Source: Conus ventricosus (taxonomy: Eukaryota; Mollusca; Gastropoda; Neogastropoda; Conidae). From it: a DNA stretch of 64,000 nucleotides. Positions 12,101-24,885 of this stretch are shown piece by piece. Each line of letters opens with the position of its first letter. Positions within the stretch are counted from its first letter, which is position 1. The notes under the pieces were generated by a model. The model worked only from the letters and a program-made list of their open reading frames with translations, did not search any database and had not been told where the DNA came from. The translations under genes and the position numbers were made by a program. Where the stretch lies: the NCBI GenBank assembly GCA_018398815.1, contig JAFLJL010014959.1:1-64000 (forward strand), written 5' to 3'.

Positions 12101-12855
12101 TTTGTATGGTTCGCCATTCGTTTGGGACTGTTCTTGGACACTTTAATCGGCTGTAGATTTGTTTCCTCATCCCAGTGTAGACATTAACAGTAGTGGGTTG
12201 TTTTGTTCTTCCAATTCTGATCAATTGGATTCCTCGTAACAGAAAGGATATTCCACTAAGTTAAGGATATTGATGTAAGGACGATAGTTAGACAATCTCT
12301 CTGCGTTTTTGCGAATATAATTGCAGCCTTGCGAGTACATAACACGATGATACTATTTGTTGTCAGGTTATTCTTTATGTTTAGAACTGCTTTTTTTGAA
12401 ACCAACTCTCGAGGTAGTGGAATGTAAGTCCTCGCCTACAATCGGTGCATATTAGACTGTTTTTATTTGATCCTCTGGACTTCGCCCTTGACCAACCGGT
12501 GCTCTCATTTTGGCTTCTTCAGCTGGCCTGCGTCAAACTGTGCAAGCAGTTCGTCTGCCCAACCGGGTTTAAGTCATTACGGAAAGAATGTCTGTTGTTT
12601 TGTCGAGACCCCTGACTTCTAGATTTTCTTCATTTATTGTTACTTAGTCAATTTAAAACAGCAACATTTACTTTAACGGCGGTCTTATTGTTTGTTTACT
12701 TGGAAACTTGGAAATAGAATGAAACTACGCTTTGCCTGTACGTTTGTGGATCAATGACTTCTAGATCAATATCATATTCAGTGCTCTTGATAAACCGCCC
12801 TCACTTCACAGATTCCTTCTAACAATTCGTCCGGTCCTTATTTATCTTTATCCAT
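9150..12855 (-). pseudogene. protein-primed DNA polymerase B relic, copy A
   Basis: The start codon at 12855 (atggataaag, as in copy B) is preceded by the same AT-rich leader. Frames at 11602-11796 (PELYRGPNAAECFLERMQ) and 11188-11373 (RGYDSPLIM, SLESLAMS) match the exonuclease region of the copy B enzyme. The remainder down to about 9.15 kb is recognisable only as patches of nucleotide similarity. The C-terminal boundary next to the integrase is uncertain. Numerous frameshifts. Role in the family: replication of the linear element from a terminal protein. Confidence 0.7.
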
Positions 12856-13019
12856 GCTGGTCTTTCTTTTCTAACTCAAAATATTATTTAAATTAAAAAA
12901 AAAATTACTGATTCAGAAATCAATTTCAACGGTCTTATTGTGCTTGGGGATCATTAAACTAAAGTATAAACACCTTTCGATGTTGTTACTGTTTATGAAA
13001 TAAAAGGGCTTGGTTTTAA

Positions 13020-13626
13020 GTACAGTGTTTAATGTCTCGTTTACTTTTTTTAAGCATTCCTTTGTTATCTGCATTCAGGGTCTGGCTGTTGAGAAAAACT
13101 TGGTCCTCGCCTTCTTTGAAGATCAAACTTTTGTCTTTTGTAGTCATCAAATCGGCTGTAACGATTAATTTCGTCATCCGTGATGTTTGAGTCAACTAGC
13201 GCTTTATTTATTGTCAGTTTAAACGATATAAGTGTAAGCCGTTTATTAGGTTGATCCATAGCTGTGTGCTTTGGAGTTTAGTTGGTAAATTTTTTGCCAG
13301 CCGCATTACAGCTAATGAACACAGACCGAGAGCTAATGGACAAACTCTAGTGGTAAAGCTGCGGGCGCAGCCTATGCCCGTTGCTAAGGAGGCCTACCTT
13401 GTTCTGCCGATGCTGCACTTTTAGGTGATTGCTCCAGTATTACATATGTAACAGCATTACAGGCAGCAGAATACCTTCGTTTGGTTTTGCTGTATTTGGA
13501 AAGGTCCTGCTCAGTTTTTGTTGCATTTGTGTAATATGGGTTAATCTGAAGGTTTTTATGCTAGGGTATCTACTATTCATTCTCTTGGCGGCGCTGTAGG
13601 ACATTTGGATAAACCTGAACTGACAT
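13020..13626 (-). pseudogene. hydrophobic/coiled-coil ORF relic (homolog of 55738-56354)
   Basis: The 64-codon minus-strand frame at 13065-13259 matches the C-terminal half of the copy B protein (NKALVDSNITDDE, YKRQKFDLQR). The start codon at about 13626 aligns with the copy B start. Frameshifted in the middle. Confidence 0.65.
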
Positions 13627-13651
13627 GCTTTTTTTAAAATAAAATAATTTT

Positions 13652-14956
13652 AGTATTGTATACTTTTAATCTGTTATCTTCAATATTCAGTGCGCATCAT
13701 ATATTAAAAACATTTGTACTTTAAGCGGTTTATCGGCTTCTTCTTCTTTATCAAATTTGAATGTTTATTACGTGCTCCACAGTTCTCCCGCTTCATGAAC
13801 TGTTTATCCTCTTGTTGACCTTAGGGTCAATCCATAAACCGTATTTCGTTGTTATATAATCATCAAGCCTAACATGTGAAGATGTAATCTTTAGACACAA
13901 GGTCAACGTTGGATTTACTACACCTCCTGCCTCAACCAGTTTTCTTATTTCATCAAAATGCTTGATTAGGTTTAAAGCCCGTCATAGCGTAGATTTGGTT
14001 AGGGATTACCCTCAATCGAACATTGTACTTTCGTTATTTTTGGATTAAAAACTTTTCACTTCCTCTTTTGTCCCCCGGGGTTTTTTCCCCTCTTCATCTT
14101 CGCACAGCAATAAAATACCTTTAAGCGATCTTGTGCTGCGGACACTAAAACTAAAATTCCATATAGTGTCTGCCCTGCTTCTGGGATATGGTTTGTATGA
14201 TGAATCACTCTTTCGTAATTTATTGCATTAATTCGTTGACTGATATGCGCTCATTCAGCCTTGCTAAATTAGGGTTGCTTAACACGGAATACTCTAACGA
14301 GATGTCAGAAATGCTGTTCTTTGCTTCGTGTCTGATGTTCTGATAACGCGTTGTATTCTTAAAAAGTTATTTCATATGACAATCTGTCTTTTAATGTTCT
14401 TGATAGTACGTGATGCGCTTGTAACAACTCAAAAATCTAAGGGGAGGGAAAAGCGATTTCCATAGCCAATATTTAAGGCCTGCATACTTTTACGTCTGTA
14501 GTATCTTTCCCAAGGGGGGGGGGGGGGGGGGGGGGCGGGGGGCCTATTCATGTTTTAGTGCTTCTCATTTTTCGATTCCTTGAAAAGCAAGATCGGCCTT
14601 TCATTCCCGGTTAGCATAGATCAGTATAGGTTAAAAATTTGTCTGCATTGTGTAAAGAAAATTTTTTCTTGCCCTCACGTTTTTATAGTAATTTTCTTAA
14701 CGATTGCCCGCCCCAGTGCTGTACTGCTGTCCTGTTTGGGTCTGTTGTTGAAGCGGTTCTTATTTTGAAAAATAAGACGCGCAGAGCCTGGCACACACTC
14801 ATCTGATCTAGTCCGGAAATTTGACAGTAGAATTTGATCCGCATCAATAGTAGTTGGTTTATTTGGAACAGTAATATTCCGTTTATTTCCCTTCACGCCA
14901 AAGGGCTCTTTCAGTCTTCTATGCGGGTCAAGAATCGAGCCATATGCTTGTGACAT
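13652..14956 (-). pseudogene. major-capsid candidate relic, copy A
   Basis: The N-terminal frame 14675-14974 matches the start of the copy B capsid candidate (SYGSILDPHRRLKEPFG-like, one residue different) and the phrase SARLIFQ. The rest to 13652 is split into many frames. An anomalous G-tract (14514-14542) interrupts it. Role inferred from copy B and its gene neighbourhood. Confidence 0.6.
14514..14542 (+). repeat. poly-G tract inside the capsid relic
   Basis: Twenty-two consecutive G, one C, then six G. Copy B has ordinary coding sequence at the aligned point (about 54870-54895), so the tract replaces or is inserted in the gene. It could be a real expansion or an assembly artefact. Confidence 0.85.
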
Positions 14957-15052
14957 TTTTTTATAAAACAACAATAAAATGTTAAATTATTAATGAAAAC
15001 TGGCAGGCATTGAGATGTAAGTTTATGTTGAATTTTGATACTGGAGACGAAC

Positions 15053-16215
15053 ATGAGTGGAAATGATACTTTAATTCTGCATCGCTCGGCGCCCTCATTG
15101 CGGCGTGAATTAACAGAAAGTAAGCGTCAGGATCATTTACCAAAGTGTAGGCCAAAGAACTCCGAATTTATAGACCTAATGTTTTTGAAGTAAAAGAGAC
15201 ATTTGTTTGTGAGGAGCGAAAGGACAACTTGTTCAGCTTACAACTAAACCTGACTCATCAAGTTTTTAAAAAAAGAGTACAATTAGGACAAAGGCTCGGT
15301 GTAAGCGGGAACAAAATTCGCCTTGGCATTGCCTAAAACCTAAATTAGATGGGGAGGCTGTTCTAACTTCAAAACACGTCTGCAGGAAACTCCCGAACAG
15401 TTAACCAAATACAAAAACATGAACTTAAAGAATATTAAATTCAATCGGGCAGACGAATTACTAAATGCAAATAGAAGCTGAAACTCCAGTTTTTCAGAAG
15501 AAACAGCATTATTAGACTATACACGACTCGCGCGACCATGCGAGAAATAGCGGCCCTTGATCATGCTTTAAGAACCATTAGAGGCGAAAATTAACTAAAC
15601 AATTTAGCAAAACTGGGTGAAATAGTGTAGCATATAAATGAGAGTAAAAGAAAAACTCGTTGAGGCTGATGACGCCAACTTAGGGCACATGATATTAAAG
15701 AAAGAATAACCCAAAGACAAAAGATCTTGAACAAGAAAGATCAGCAAGACTAGAAGCGGTTGTCTACTTACCCGAGAACAATTACGGAACTCATGTGAGC
15801 TGAATTAGAGAAACTATCCAAAGAATTTTATCTGAAGAAACAACGCTGGCAGGATCGAATACGACACTGTTTAGAGAGCAGAGGAGTCACATTGCAAGCG
15901 TTATAACTGCCTTAGGATTTGCAATAAGCACACTGGTGTGGCTATTTACAGGCGGCGGTGGTTCAAAAGTCCTGTGCTTTCATCGCCAGCGCCTCCATTC
16001 GCCGCCTGATAAATCATGGGGTAAAAAAACGCTTGATCATCTTGCGGATTTATTAAAAAAATTTGCCAGTAAAGCTATAGACTCTTTAACCTGTATTTTA
16101 GGAGGTAGTGTCAGCTGGCTGTTGTCTACTGCTGCAAGCAAAGTAGTTGGCTTTATTGGCCGAGCACTTATGGGGCATTAGTGTCGTAATAGTTGGGGTT
16201 TATATTTTGTATGAT
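15053..16215 (+). pseudogene. virion-type membrane protein relic (homolog of minus strand 54410 to about 53240)
   Basis: Starts at 15053 divergently from the capsid relic, exactly as in copy B. The frame after the start keeps the RRELTESK phrase. The C-terminal frames at 15936-16181 and 16147-16395 hold KKTLDHLADLLKKFASKA (amphipathic), then a hydrophobic end with VVIVGVYIL, a likely transmembrane anchor. Middle frames are broken. A role as a minor virion protein is inference from position only. Confidence 0.55.
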
Positions 16216-17060
16216 AAAGACCAAGTTATCATAGGCCTGTTAAGCCAAGAACAAGCGCTGTATTTTTCATTTTTCATGGTCATCGCGAACAGTAGTCCAC
16301 AGTCTTCACGTGTCTTAGGGCTTTGGGCCACGGGATTGGATGATATTCTTGGTGGGGTATCTTGTTTTTTTTCTGCTGGCATATTACTGGAATAGAATTT
16401 ATTGTCGTTTTGTACAACCTTCTGTTCTTTTCCTGCAACAAGAATTTTCATTGTTGTTGTTCATTTTGTACCTATCTGGAGCTGAGTTCAGTAGGGCCAG
16501 GCATGTATAAAACAGCGCCAACAGCAAAGTCACTTTTGTCTTGCGTTTTTGTAAATCATTTTTGGTACCTTTTTTAATACTTGAGGTAATCAAACTGTAG
16601 AATTATGGCGGTCACCTCTATTTTGCCAAGTTACTAGTTTTTGTGCATCAAAGACCAGTAGAAGGAATCAGTTTTGCTCGATCTCGTTTGTGCTTGCGAA
16701 ACCTAGCAAAACACCAAACTAAGTACGAATAGAGTCGTTTTTATTCCGTTCTATTTTCCTGCTTTTGTTTGGGCCCTTAGAAGTGTCTAAGATAATGTTG
16801 TCCATGCTGTTTTATTGCTCTTGTCTATAGACCCGAGGTGTAAACGCTGTGGCCTTGAGAGATGAATGATGTGTAAAGGAGGTTCCAGTCATAGTTATAC
16901 TTTCTGTGCACGCACCAATAATATGGAGTGCCTAAGGGATGCGGTCCAACTTTTGTCTAAAGTCTGTCTTGATGTTAATTTTAAATTCGTCTTACAGATT
17001 CTTTCAATAACCTCTGTCTCTATTCTGTTGCTGAATGGAATTAATCGGTTTGGTCTCTAG
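16216..17060 (+). other. unassigned part of copy A
   Basis: Corresponds, reversed, to about 52.4-53.2 kb in copy B. Short overlapping frames (16362-16577, 16866-17060) have no motif I recognise. Probably a decayed gene or an intergenic part of the element. Confidence 0.35.
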
Positions 17061-17062
17061 GT

Positions 17063-19080
17063 AATGGTGTTGGAGTTCAGTCAAAATCCGTCTGAAGGTA
17101 TATTAAAATTGAAAAATCTATACACTGACCTCACCAATAGGTTTCAGGATGATTTAAATGATCAGCATACGACACTCCAACACCCAGTTGATGCTCAAAA
17201 AACACAGCAAAGTTTTAACTGGTTCTGATAAAAACTGGCATCGGATGGACCTAACCACACTTTTGCGATGTAGTCTTTTTTATTAGGAGGGTTAAGTATC
17301 GGTTTAAAGGAGTACTAAACCTTTGCTTGGAAAGGCGTCTAGACTGCAGCCACAGAAATGTCAAAGAGTATTGGGTTGTTATATTTTTAAAGATTGTAGT
17401 GCGGCACCCCAACAGAATATTTTTCAATCTTTAGTATTTTGAAACGCACTCATTTTTAATTCGTTAAAAATTGTTTGTAACAATAACAACTCAAGGGACC
17501 GGGCCTTCGTTTTTAGAACATGCTATTATAACGATTGCGGAGCCATAAATGGTTGCACTTCATGAAATTTTTTACAAAGTTGTATGGTTTAATATAATGT
17601 CGAATCCTAAGGAGAATTATACAGATTAAAAAAAGTTAATAATAGAGGACAATTAGTTAGCCAGTTAACAATACCTGATGGTTATTGTTTTGCTCACTAA
17701 AAGATATAGCATGAGTAAAACTTTGACAATACTTCTCAAACTTAAACAATGCAAATCTAAAGCAATGTTGGGCCTTCAAACCTGAAGACAGAAGATAAAG
17801 TAGGGATTACTATTTTGATAAAGAGCGAGCTAAATGTTAGGCTGTACAAACTGCCATTCGGCCGCCGTCATAGTTTTAGAGTTTGCAGCAAACAATACTA
17901 CTTATGAGGGAGAAAATCCGCTCGATCTTGCTATAATTCATTACTCTATATTCATTTGGATGAGCTAAGCTCTGATGAAATCTTATTTGATGGGAAGACC
18001 CATTCAACTGTTTTTTAAAGAGCTCTTCCGTCAGGGAATGCTGCCAGAATTGCGATTATGAAATTATACAATTCCATAAGTTACAGTTTAAAAGATTAGG
18101 TTGTGGGAGGTTCGGATATTATATAAAAATGCAGACATAGCAGGGGAAAGTTGTAAAATGTGATAACCCTGCACATTGTTTTTGGAAATAAAATAATTAG
18201 TGGTACTAAAGGCCATGTCACGTGGAACAGAAGACCGGGAGTTACATTTGCACTGTAGGGTGTTTAACCTTTAGAATTAAAAAGTCCTTGAAGACGTTGC
18301 GGACTTTGAACAAGAACGGCGAGATAGGCGCTTTGTATGGTTTTGAGTACACTAAAGATGGTGATTTTAAACGTTTAAGAGGTTTGACGACCTGCAAAAA
18401 GTTATCCCTAAACTAGAACAAACTGCGCAATCTAGTGGCAAATAATGTTGGCCAGTATGAATATAAAATAGTTACATCGAAAAACCTGACCTCAAATGGC
18501 ACTTAGAAAACCATATTTAGAAATGGACATAAAATTTGAAGTCATAAGGCCCATTTACATATTTTAGCCGGCAAATAATGTTTCAGAAAATGCATTCAAC
18601 TCTGGCCCTTTACCTGTAAAGTCTTATGCAGACGACAATAGTCGGAAAGAAATTGGAAATTTACGCCGTATGGGGAATTAACTGTACATCCTCACAAATA
18701 AAGAATAAAGTTCGTAAAAAAAAGCTTCTACATAAATTACAGTTCTTTCCAAGCTGAAATTAGGAGGACTCGTCACAATAAATATTTGAAATTTCTGTCT
18801 TTAAAGATGTGGAGAAGGGTTGGGGTTGTGGGCGTTAGTGACGTCTTATAAAAGGGTATTAATAGTAAGCTGGCACAAACTTAGGACGTTTTTTAACGTC
18901 TTAACGTTACCATCGTCGTTCTTCAACAAGGGAGGATTATTAAGATCATAAAAAAAAGCAACAAAATCAATGTTGATTAATAGAAACAATCTAACAGAAA
19001 TGATTGGATTTAATCTTACACATTTAGGGCCTCATTAGGGTTTTATTATACTGAACAGTTTTGACGGAGAGTTTGATAAA
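17063..19080 (+). pseudogene. unidentified element gene(s), decayed
   Basis: Nucleotide similarity to the reversed 50.45-52.35 kb of copy B is clear in patches, for example around 17100-17230, 17640-18100 and 18180-18420. The best frames in copy B read DELSTDENYMMEG and YYFDGELAKMLGF. Both copies are broken throughout. The position between the membrane protein and the ATPase suggests a structural protein, but I do not recognise the family. Confidence 0.4.
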
Positions 19081-19117
19081 AATAATATTGGTTTAGTGTT
19101 AAATTTGTTATAATAAT

Positions 19118-19745
19118 ATGGAGCAGTTTAACTTTATGATAAAATCACCTCATTGTTCAATGATTTGTGGGCAGACTGGTTGTGGAAAAAAAACAATATT
19201 TGTCCTCTTGGATTATTACAAACAGTTTTATCGCTATATTTTTGATCATATTGTGATTTATGTCCAACACTTAAAGGAAACAATGCATATCTTGATAGAA
19301 GGTTTATATGGAACAGGACAATGATCGTATATTTAGTTAATCTCAGCACTATCTGAGTGTGTGTTTAGATTACTTTATAAAGTGTTTTGAAGGAACGCAG
19401 ACAATCTTTATTATAGATGGACTGTTCGGCAGAAAAAGATATAGTTTATAAAAAGAGAAACACTTTGTCAATAAAGTGGTTTCTGCGGAAGACATGATGG
19501 GATAAGTGTGTGGATTGTATGCCAGAAATATATCTCGGTTTTAATAGACTTTAGAGCAACAGTTAAAGCTGTAGTGTTATGTCACATGAAAGACAGAGAA
19601 CTCATTTGAAGAATGTTTGCTCGCGAAAATGATGTTATTGAAAATGATCAGGAAAAACCAGGATATAAGCAAAAACTGAAATCTGAAAAGTTTAGTAAAT
19701 TAGTATTGAAAAACGGATAACCCTGCACAGTATGTTTGTTTGTAG
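19118..19745 (+). pseudogene. A32/FtsK-like packaging ATPase relic, copy A
   Basis: The 68-codon frame starts MEQFNFMIKSP and carries the Walker A loop GQTGCGKK (about residues 19-26). Nucleotides near 19407-19440 encode the Walker B block (FIID, CSAEK) in another frame, and ENDQEK with the terminal QYVCL-like end follows to about 19745. In Polintons and NCLDV-related viruses this ATPase drives the genome into the capsid. Frameshifts at about 19325, 19400 and 19500 kill this copy. Confidence 0.75.
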
Positions 19746-19860
19746 ATAATCGTTATTTTTTGGTTATTGAAGTCGTACTTGTCTGAGAAGACTGGGGAAA
19801 GGCGGCTTTTAGGCCAATTTGCGCCCAAAACTTGGTGGAGGGCTATGTGAGGCAGGATTG
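19746..19860. repeat. right-terminal hairpin region, copy A
   Basis: Weak but collinear similarity to the reverse complement of 45590-45660: ggttattgaagtc, tacttgtc, gagaa, then caaaacttggtggaggg. This is the decayed terminal region seen intact near 45545-45629. Confidence 0.45.
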
Positions 19861-20300
19861 GGAATATGCTCGTTATCTCGGGGGTAATTACGCAAGCCAT
19901 GAATTCGATGATTGTTCAAATGCATGCTGTTGTAAAGTATATCCTTGTTGTGCCCATTGTGACATTGAATGGAATTCCTGTTTGTTGCTTTTTCTTCCTG
20001 TGGCTACTTGATGGTCTGTTATGTTATGTTTTTGACTACAAGAAAACACCATGGATTCAGTAGGTAACAAGGCAAACTTGTTAACAATGTTCATCATTAA
20101 AATGTCATGGGCTAGGGAATTATCAGAAGAAGGAAGGTATTCCATTATTTAGAAAAAAAAAAATTACTCTTTAATTGCATTACATGATACTCTTTTGAAA
20201 TAGATACAGAAAAGTGTATAAGAGGCGGGAATGGGGGGATGACTGCTTTTTTCTCCTCATACAGATCTTATGCGCGTGGAGTAGCATATATTATTTAATT
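19861..20300. other. no recognisable feature
   Basis: Short unrelated frames only (19866-20063 plus, 19888-20145 minus), without motifs. This is a spacer between copy A and the following LINE. Confidence 0.35.
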
Positions 20301-23300
20301 ATTTAATTTCGAATTCACAATAAATATGGTTGGAAACAGTCTTGCAGTGGGGAACTTTATCATTTTTTAGTTATGAACATATGAAAAGGTTACTGTTGCT
20401 AGTTAGTGTATATGGACCAAACAAAGACGACCCAGCTTTCTATGACGAACTCACATTTACGATTAAAACGTACATTATAGATAACGTTATTGTGGTGGGG
20501 GATTTTATTATGGTACTAGAAACAGGAAAATTGATTGTTACAATTATAAAACATATAAATTAACCCAAAAGCTAATAAAGCAGTGAGGATATGATTACAA
20601 GATTTGTCATTGCAAATATACGGAGGAGACAACAACCCTGATTGTAGGAGATACACTTGGCGTAGACCTACCCCCTTGCACACTGTGGCTAGAACTTCTT
20701 CCTTCTGTCAGAATATGTTAATCTGGTTTTTTGAAGGATACTGACATTTTTACCATGCTTAGAATGTCATTCATTAATTACACTTAAAAACTTCAATTCG
20801 GAAAGGAGATTTAAACACAAAAACTCTTTGAATTTTATTTCTTCTTACTAAAAGATAAGAATCTGTGGACGGAATAATTATCTAATAAGAGAAAATAACA
20901 GAGGAATGACATGATAATGATGAGGAAGAATGATATTATGCGGGACAATAGCAAGATGAAAACCAGTCAAAAGCTCAGCACCTAAACTAACATTATTGTC
21001 TGATCGGGTGTCTTCTTGAATTTTAATAATGAAGTAAAGAGGTTTAGTCCATCCGTATTGCCCAATTTAAAAATAAAAAGAGAATCACAATGTAAAGGAA
21101 ACAGCTTTTGCTACACTATCAAAGATATTGTGAGTAAAGACTTAAATCAGAGGAGGATTGAAGTCTATGAGAGAGTAATAGAGAATTGATATTACTAAGA
21201 GAAAGGTCATGAGTGGTGTACTTACTGATTCAAAAGCAAAGGTGGGCTGAGATGGGGAATAAAGGTTATGTAAATATTTGCAGCTTAGAAATTCGCGTAT
21301 TTCATTAGCAATCAAATTGTCGTAAAAAATACTGGATGGACAAGGTAATAACTGGACAAACCCGAAGACATAAAAGTTTCAGTAAAGCACTTTTATGAGA
21401 TCTATACCGAAAAAGACCCAACTGTGAAATTGGGAATGTTGATGTTTTGGTGAATTAGATCCGAAAACTAACAGTTAAGTAACAGACGAAATCATTACTT
21501 GGTTGTTGAAATATCAATAGAAGAAGCAGGGATTGCTTGGTAAAATTTTGGAAGAACACGGAAAAAGACCTGGGGTCGGATGGGGGTTTGGATATGAGTT
21601 TTTCAATTGTTTTTGGAAAACATATGGTGTGTTTGTAACCCGTACTCTTATGAAAGCTTCAGAGAAGGCGATAATATCAAAAACCCAGAACGAGGTATTA
21701 TAATTTGGTTATACCATAAGAAGGAAAACCAATGCGAAGAATACGTTATAAAAAGGTGACCTATTTCCTTTTATTCTCTTATATTACATAATTTGGCCTC
21801 ATCTTGTTTTGCTATAGGTTTTAAAAAGTTCTTCCATCATGATTAGTGAAGACCAGACTGGATTTGTCCTATTGATATATAGGTAGTGACATTAGGATTA
21901 ATTTATGACATAAATATCACCATCTAAAATAAAAAATATCCAGGGATGCTAATTATTTTAGACTTTGAAAAGGCCGTTCGATCGTTAGATTGGGATTTCA
22001 TGCTCAATGGGCTAGAGGGCTGTAGGTTTAGGTAAAGATATATGTAATTGGATAGAGTATTCTACAGAAACATTAATGTCTGCTGTTATTGTAAATTGGC
22101 CAAACATCATCTTGGTTCTCAATAGAAAGGGTTGTAGGCAAGGAGATCCAGTCTCGCCATTATATCTTCGTATTGTGTGCAGATTATATTTTTCCAGTAA
22201 TGATCATAGAAGAGAAAATAGAGTGAAATGGGATACAAATCGGGGTGAAGAACACAAGATTTCACAATTTGCCGATGACATTCCAACTGATGAACACAGG
22301 TGTATAAGAAATCTTTCGAAAATTCTATCCGAGATTCTTGATAGGTTTGGGAAAACATAAGGTTTATCTTAAACAATAGAGACAACACAAGTAAATTTTT
22401 GCTTGGAAGACAAAAGCATAGTGAAATAAGATATATGGAACATTTAAGATGATCTGGTATCCAAAAGAATCAAAAATATTAGGAATTTGGTTTACTCAGG
22501 ACTTAACTACAATGGAAAAAAAAAGAAACTACAAAGATAGAATGATTGAAGTGTTGGCTACTATTTAATAATTTGGCTTAAGAGAATCTTTACCCCTTTA
22601 GGAGAATTGCTGTCTTAAAATCATTAATTCTGTCAAAAATAACTACCTATGGTTGATGCTTCCAAATCCACCTGAACATTTGTTAATAGAATTACAAGAC
22701 TTATGTTTACTGGTTTGTATGGAATAAAAAACAAGATAGAATAGTCGAAAAACGGTTATTAAAGATGTATGTGGTGGGTTGAATCTACCTGCATACATGC
22801 TCTCAGCACTGATTATAATTAACATGGATAAAAGACCTGAGACAAACACCACACAGATGGAGTGACATGTTGATTTTTGTCTACCCTATTATTGAGAACA
22901 TTGAGAATACTCCACAAATTATCTGTGGCATCACATCTCAAGTCCAATGTTTTCTGGTAACATGAATCCATGTGTTATAAGCAGTTCTACTACAAATTTA
23001 AAACCAGGAAAATGATAGAGAAACTTACTTGCAGACCAATTCTTTACCATGACATATCTAAATAGGAAAGAAAAACTGTTAAAAACTACAATACACTGGA
23101 ACAACAGAAATGTATTTTGTGTATTGATTTTTTCAATGCCACAATGGAGTTTCACTATCCCTTGAGGAATGAAGAACAAAGTATAACATTCTAATAGCTT
23201 TCTTTCTTATGGTGGATGCATATTATCCATAAAAAATACATCAGAGAACAAGGGTTTGAGAATGAGATAAAAGGATAACATTGAAGCAGAAGGGCAACCA

Positions 23301-23990
23301 CAGCTTAAAGTATATATATTATTTGTAGATAAAGGTTCCAAAACTTATTACAGAGCTTTAGTAAAGATAATCCTGCGGAACCAAACTGTTGTGCAAAAAA
23401 TGGACGGAAAGCTAATATAGACAGATTTCCTTGGAATGATATGCTTTAGGTAATATTTGCATCAAATTAAGGATTTTTAAGCTAAAATGGATGGCAAATA
23501 CGTACAGTGCTTCGTATAAGTGCTACGAATGTTAGCTCTGAAAGGATATGGGATAGTAGATAGTTATAAACTGTAGGTTCTGTGAAGAGGAAAAAAAAGA
23601 ATGCATCGTCATTGTGGTTCTGGAGATGCATACATGTCAAATGAATTCTGAAATCATTGCAAGGAATTATTAATAGGAAAGTGGTTTAATAGCGAATATC
23701 TGTCTCTGACCTGAAAAACACAATACTATTTGGAGCAGATAACATTTCTACAACGGTTACAAGCATTCGATCTTATAATTCTGATAGCCAAACACTACAT
23801 TTTTAGCTGCAAAATAAAACAAAGGCACGCCTTCATTAACAGTATTTCTAAAAAATACTAAAGAGAAGATACAAGCTTGAAAAATACATAGCAACTGTAC
23901 AACTGAATCTGATAAAATTTAAAACACTAACTGGGATTAATTAGGAAGTATTATTTGAAATTGAATAAATCAATAATCATAAGATACTGG
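20300..23990 (+). mobile_element. LINE (APE-type non-LTR retrotransposon), severely decayed
   Basis: Plus-strand remnants in order: endonuclease phrases SVYGPNKDDPAFYDEL and VVGDF near 20410-20520, YTWRR near 20645, an RT part near 21960-22010 with DFEKA-like and LDWDFML, then GCRQGDPVSP at 22130 and ISQFADD at 22260 (the FADD catalytic box). The C-terminal region extends to about 23.95 kb. Stops occur every few dozen codons. The phrases match the LINEs at 33-45 and 60-64 kb, so it is an older relative of the same superfamily. Confidence 0.7.
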
Positions 23991-24606
23991 ATTTAACATA
24001 TGCTTATGTATGTGTTGCATTAAATATCAATACAGGAGAGAGAGTGGGGGTGGGTGGGGAAGGGGAGGGGTGTATGTGGAGTGACGGGTGTTGTGTTTGG
24101 TTTGCCATTTTGTTGCTTGTTATAGTTTGTAAGAACACAGTGGGAGTGTGCTTAGTGATTTTTGTTTGTTTGTGTAGCGTTTGTATATTCAACAAAAGAT
24201 ACAACTTTCCTCGGCATACAGTGAACTCACACTCAAATCATTCAAACGAAAAAGAAAGATAACTACATTTCTAATGTGCTTCACTTATTATTTCTATACA
24301 ATATTGTCAAAAACATGTACCAAATCATGATTAATAACATACTAATATGTGTAATTTGCTTCCGGAAATGTAACAGCAAAAAGAAAGTCATGTTGGATGA
24401 AAGAATGGAGAAGAGAGAAAGAAGGGACACTGTGGCTGGAAGACGGAATGAGGTAAAGAAATTAAAAAAAATATAGTATTTAAAAAAAAAAAGACGGAAA
24501 CATTACATGACAAGGGGAATAAAAAATTGACATAGTCGTAACAAAGGAATCTTTGAAAAAGCAGGGCTATTTCTTTTCGTCTACCTTTTGTTTCTGTAAT
24601 ATATTG
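23991..24606. other. no recognisable gene
   Basis: Begins with a gagagag/gggtgggtgggg purine tract, then AT-rich sequence. Short frames only. Confidence 0.4.
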
Positions 24607-24657
<51 letters not shown>

Positions 24658-24697
24658 ATTATCTCTCTCTTTCTCTATCTCTCTCTCTCTTATCCAC
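24607..24697. repeat. (CT)n microsatellite
   Basis: Interrupted ctctct tract. Confidence 0.95.
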
Positions 24698-24703
24698 TGC
24701 ATG

Positions 24704-24852
24704 TCACACACACACACACACACACACCACCACCTCACACACACACAACACACAAACACACACACACAACACACACACAACACACACACACAGAGAATCA
24801 CATAGACGCAAGCACACTTTCGCACTTGCACGCATTGCGCGCGCGCGCGTGA

Positions 24853-24885
<33 letters not shown>

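Larger units (their letters stand above)
6003..19860 (+). mobile_element. Polinton/adintovirus-like element, copy A (decayed)
   Basis: About 13.9 kb that aligns by eye, piece by piece, with 47.37-59.6 kb. Orientation is given by the integrase. Gene order: three small ORFs (-), two small ORFs (+), integrase (+), protein-primed DNA polymerase B (-), hydrophobic/coiled-coil protein (-), major-capsid candidate (-), membrane protein (+), unknown proteins (+), packaging ATPase (+). This gene set (rve integrase, PolB, A32-type ATPase, capsid) is the defining set of Polintons/Mavericks and adintoviruses, and the length is in their usual 15-20 kb range. Every gene is broken by multiple frameshifts and stops, so the copy is dead. 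Exact ends and a target-site duplication could not be fixed. The left end is placed at the first AAGTTCTTA-type repeat and the right end just after the ATPase-adjacent hairpin region. Confidence 0.8.

Noticed and set aside
6003..19860. Free or active virus genome
   Set aside because: All genes are broken and the sequence is embedded among retroelements, so it is an old integrated copy.
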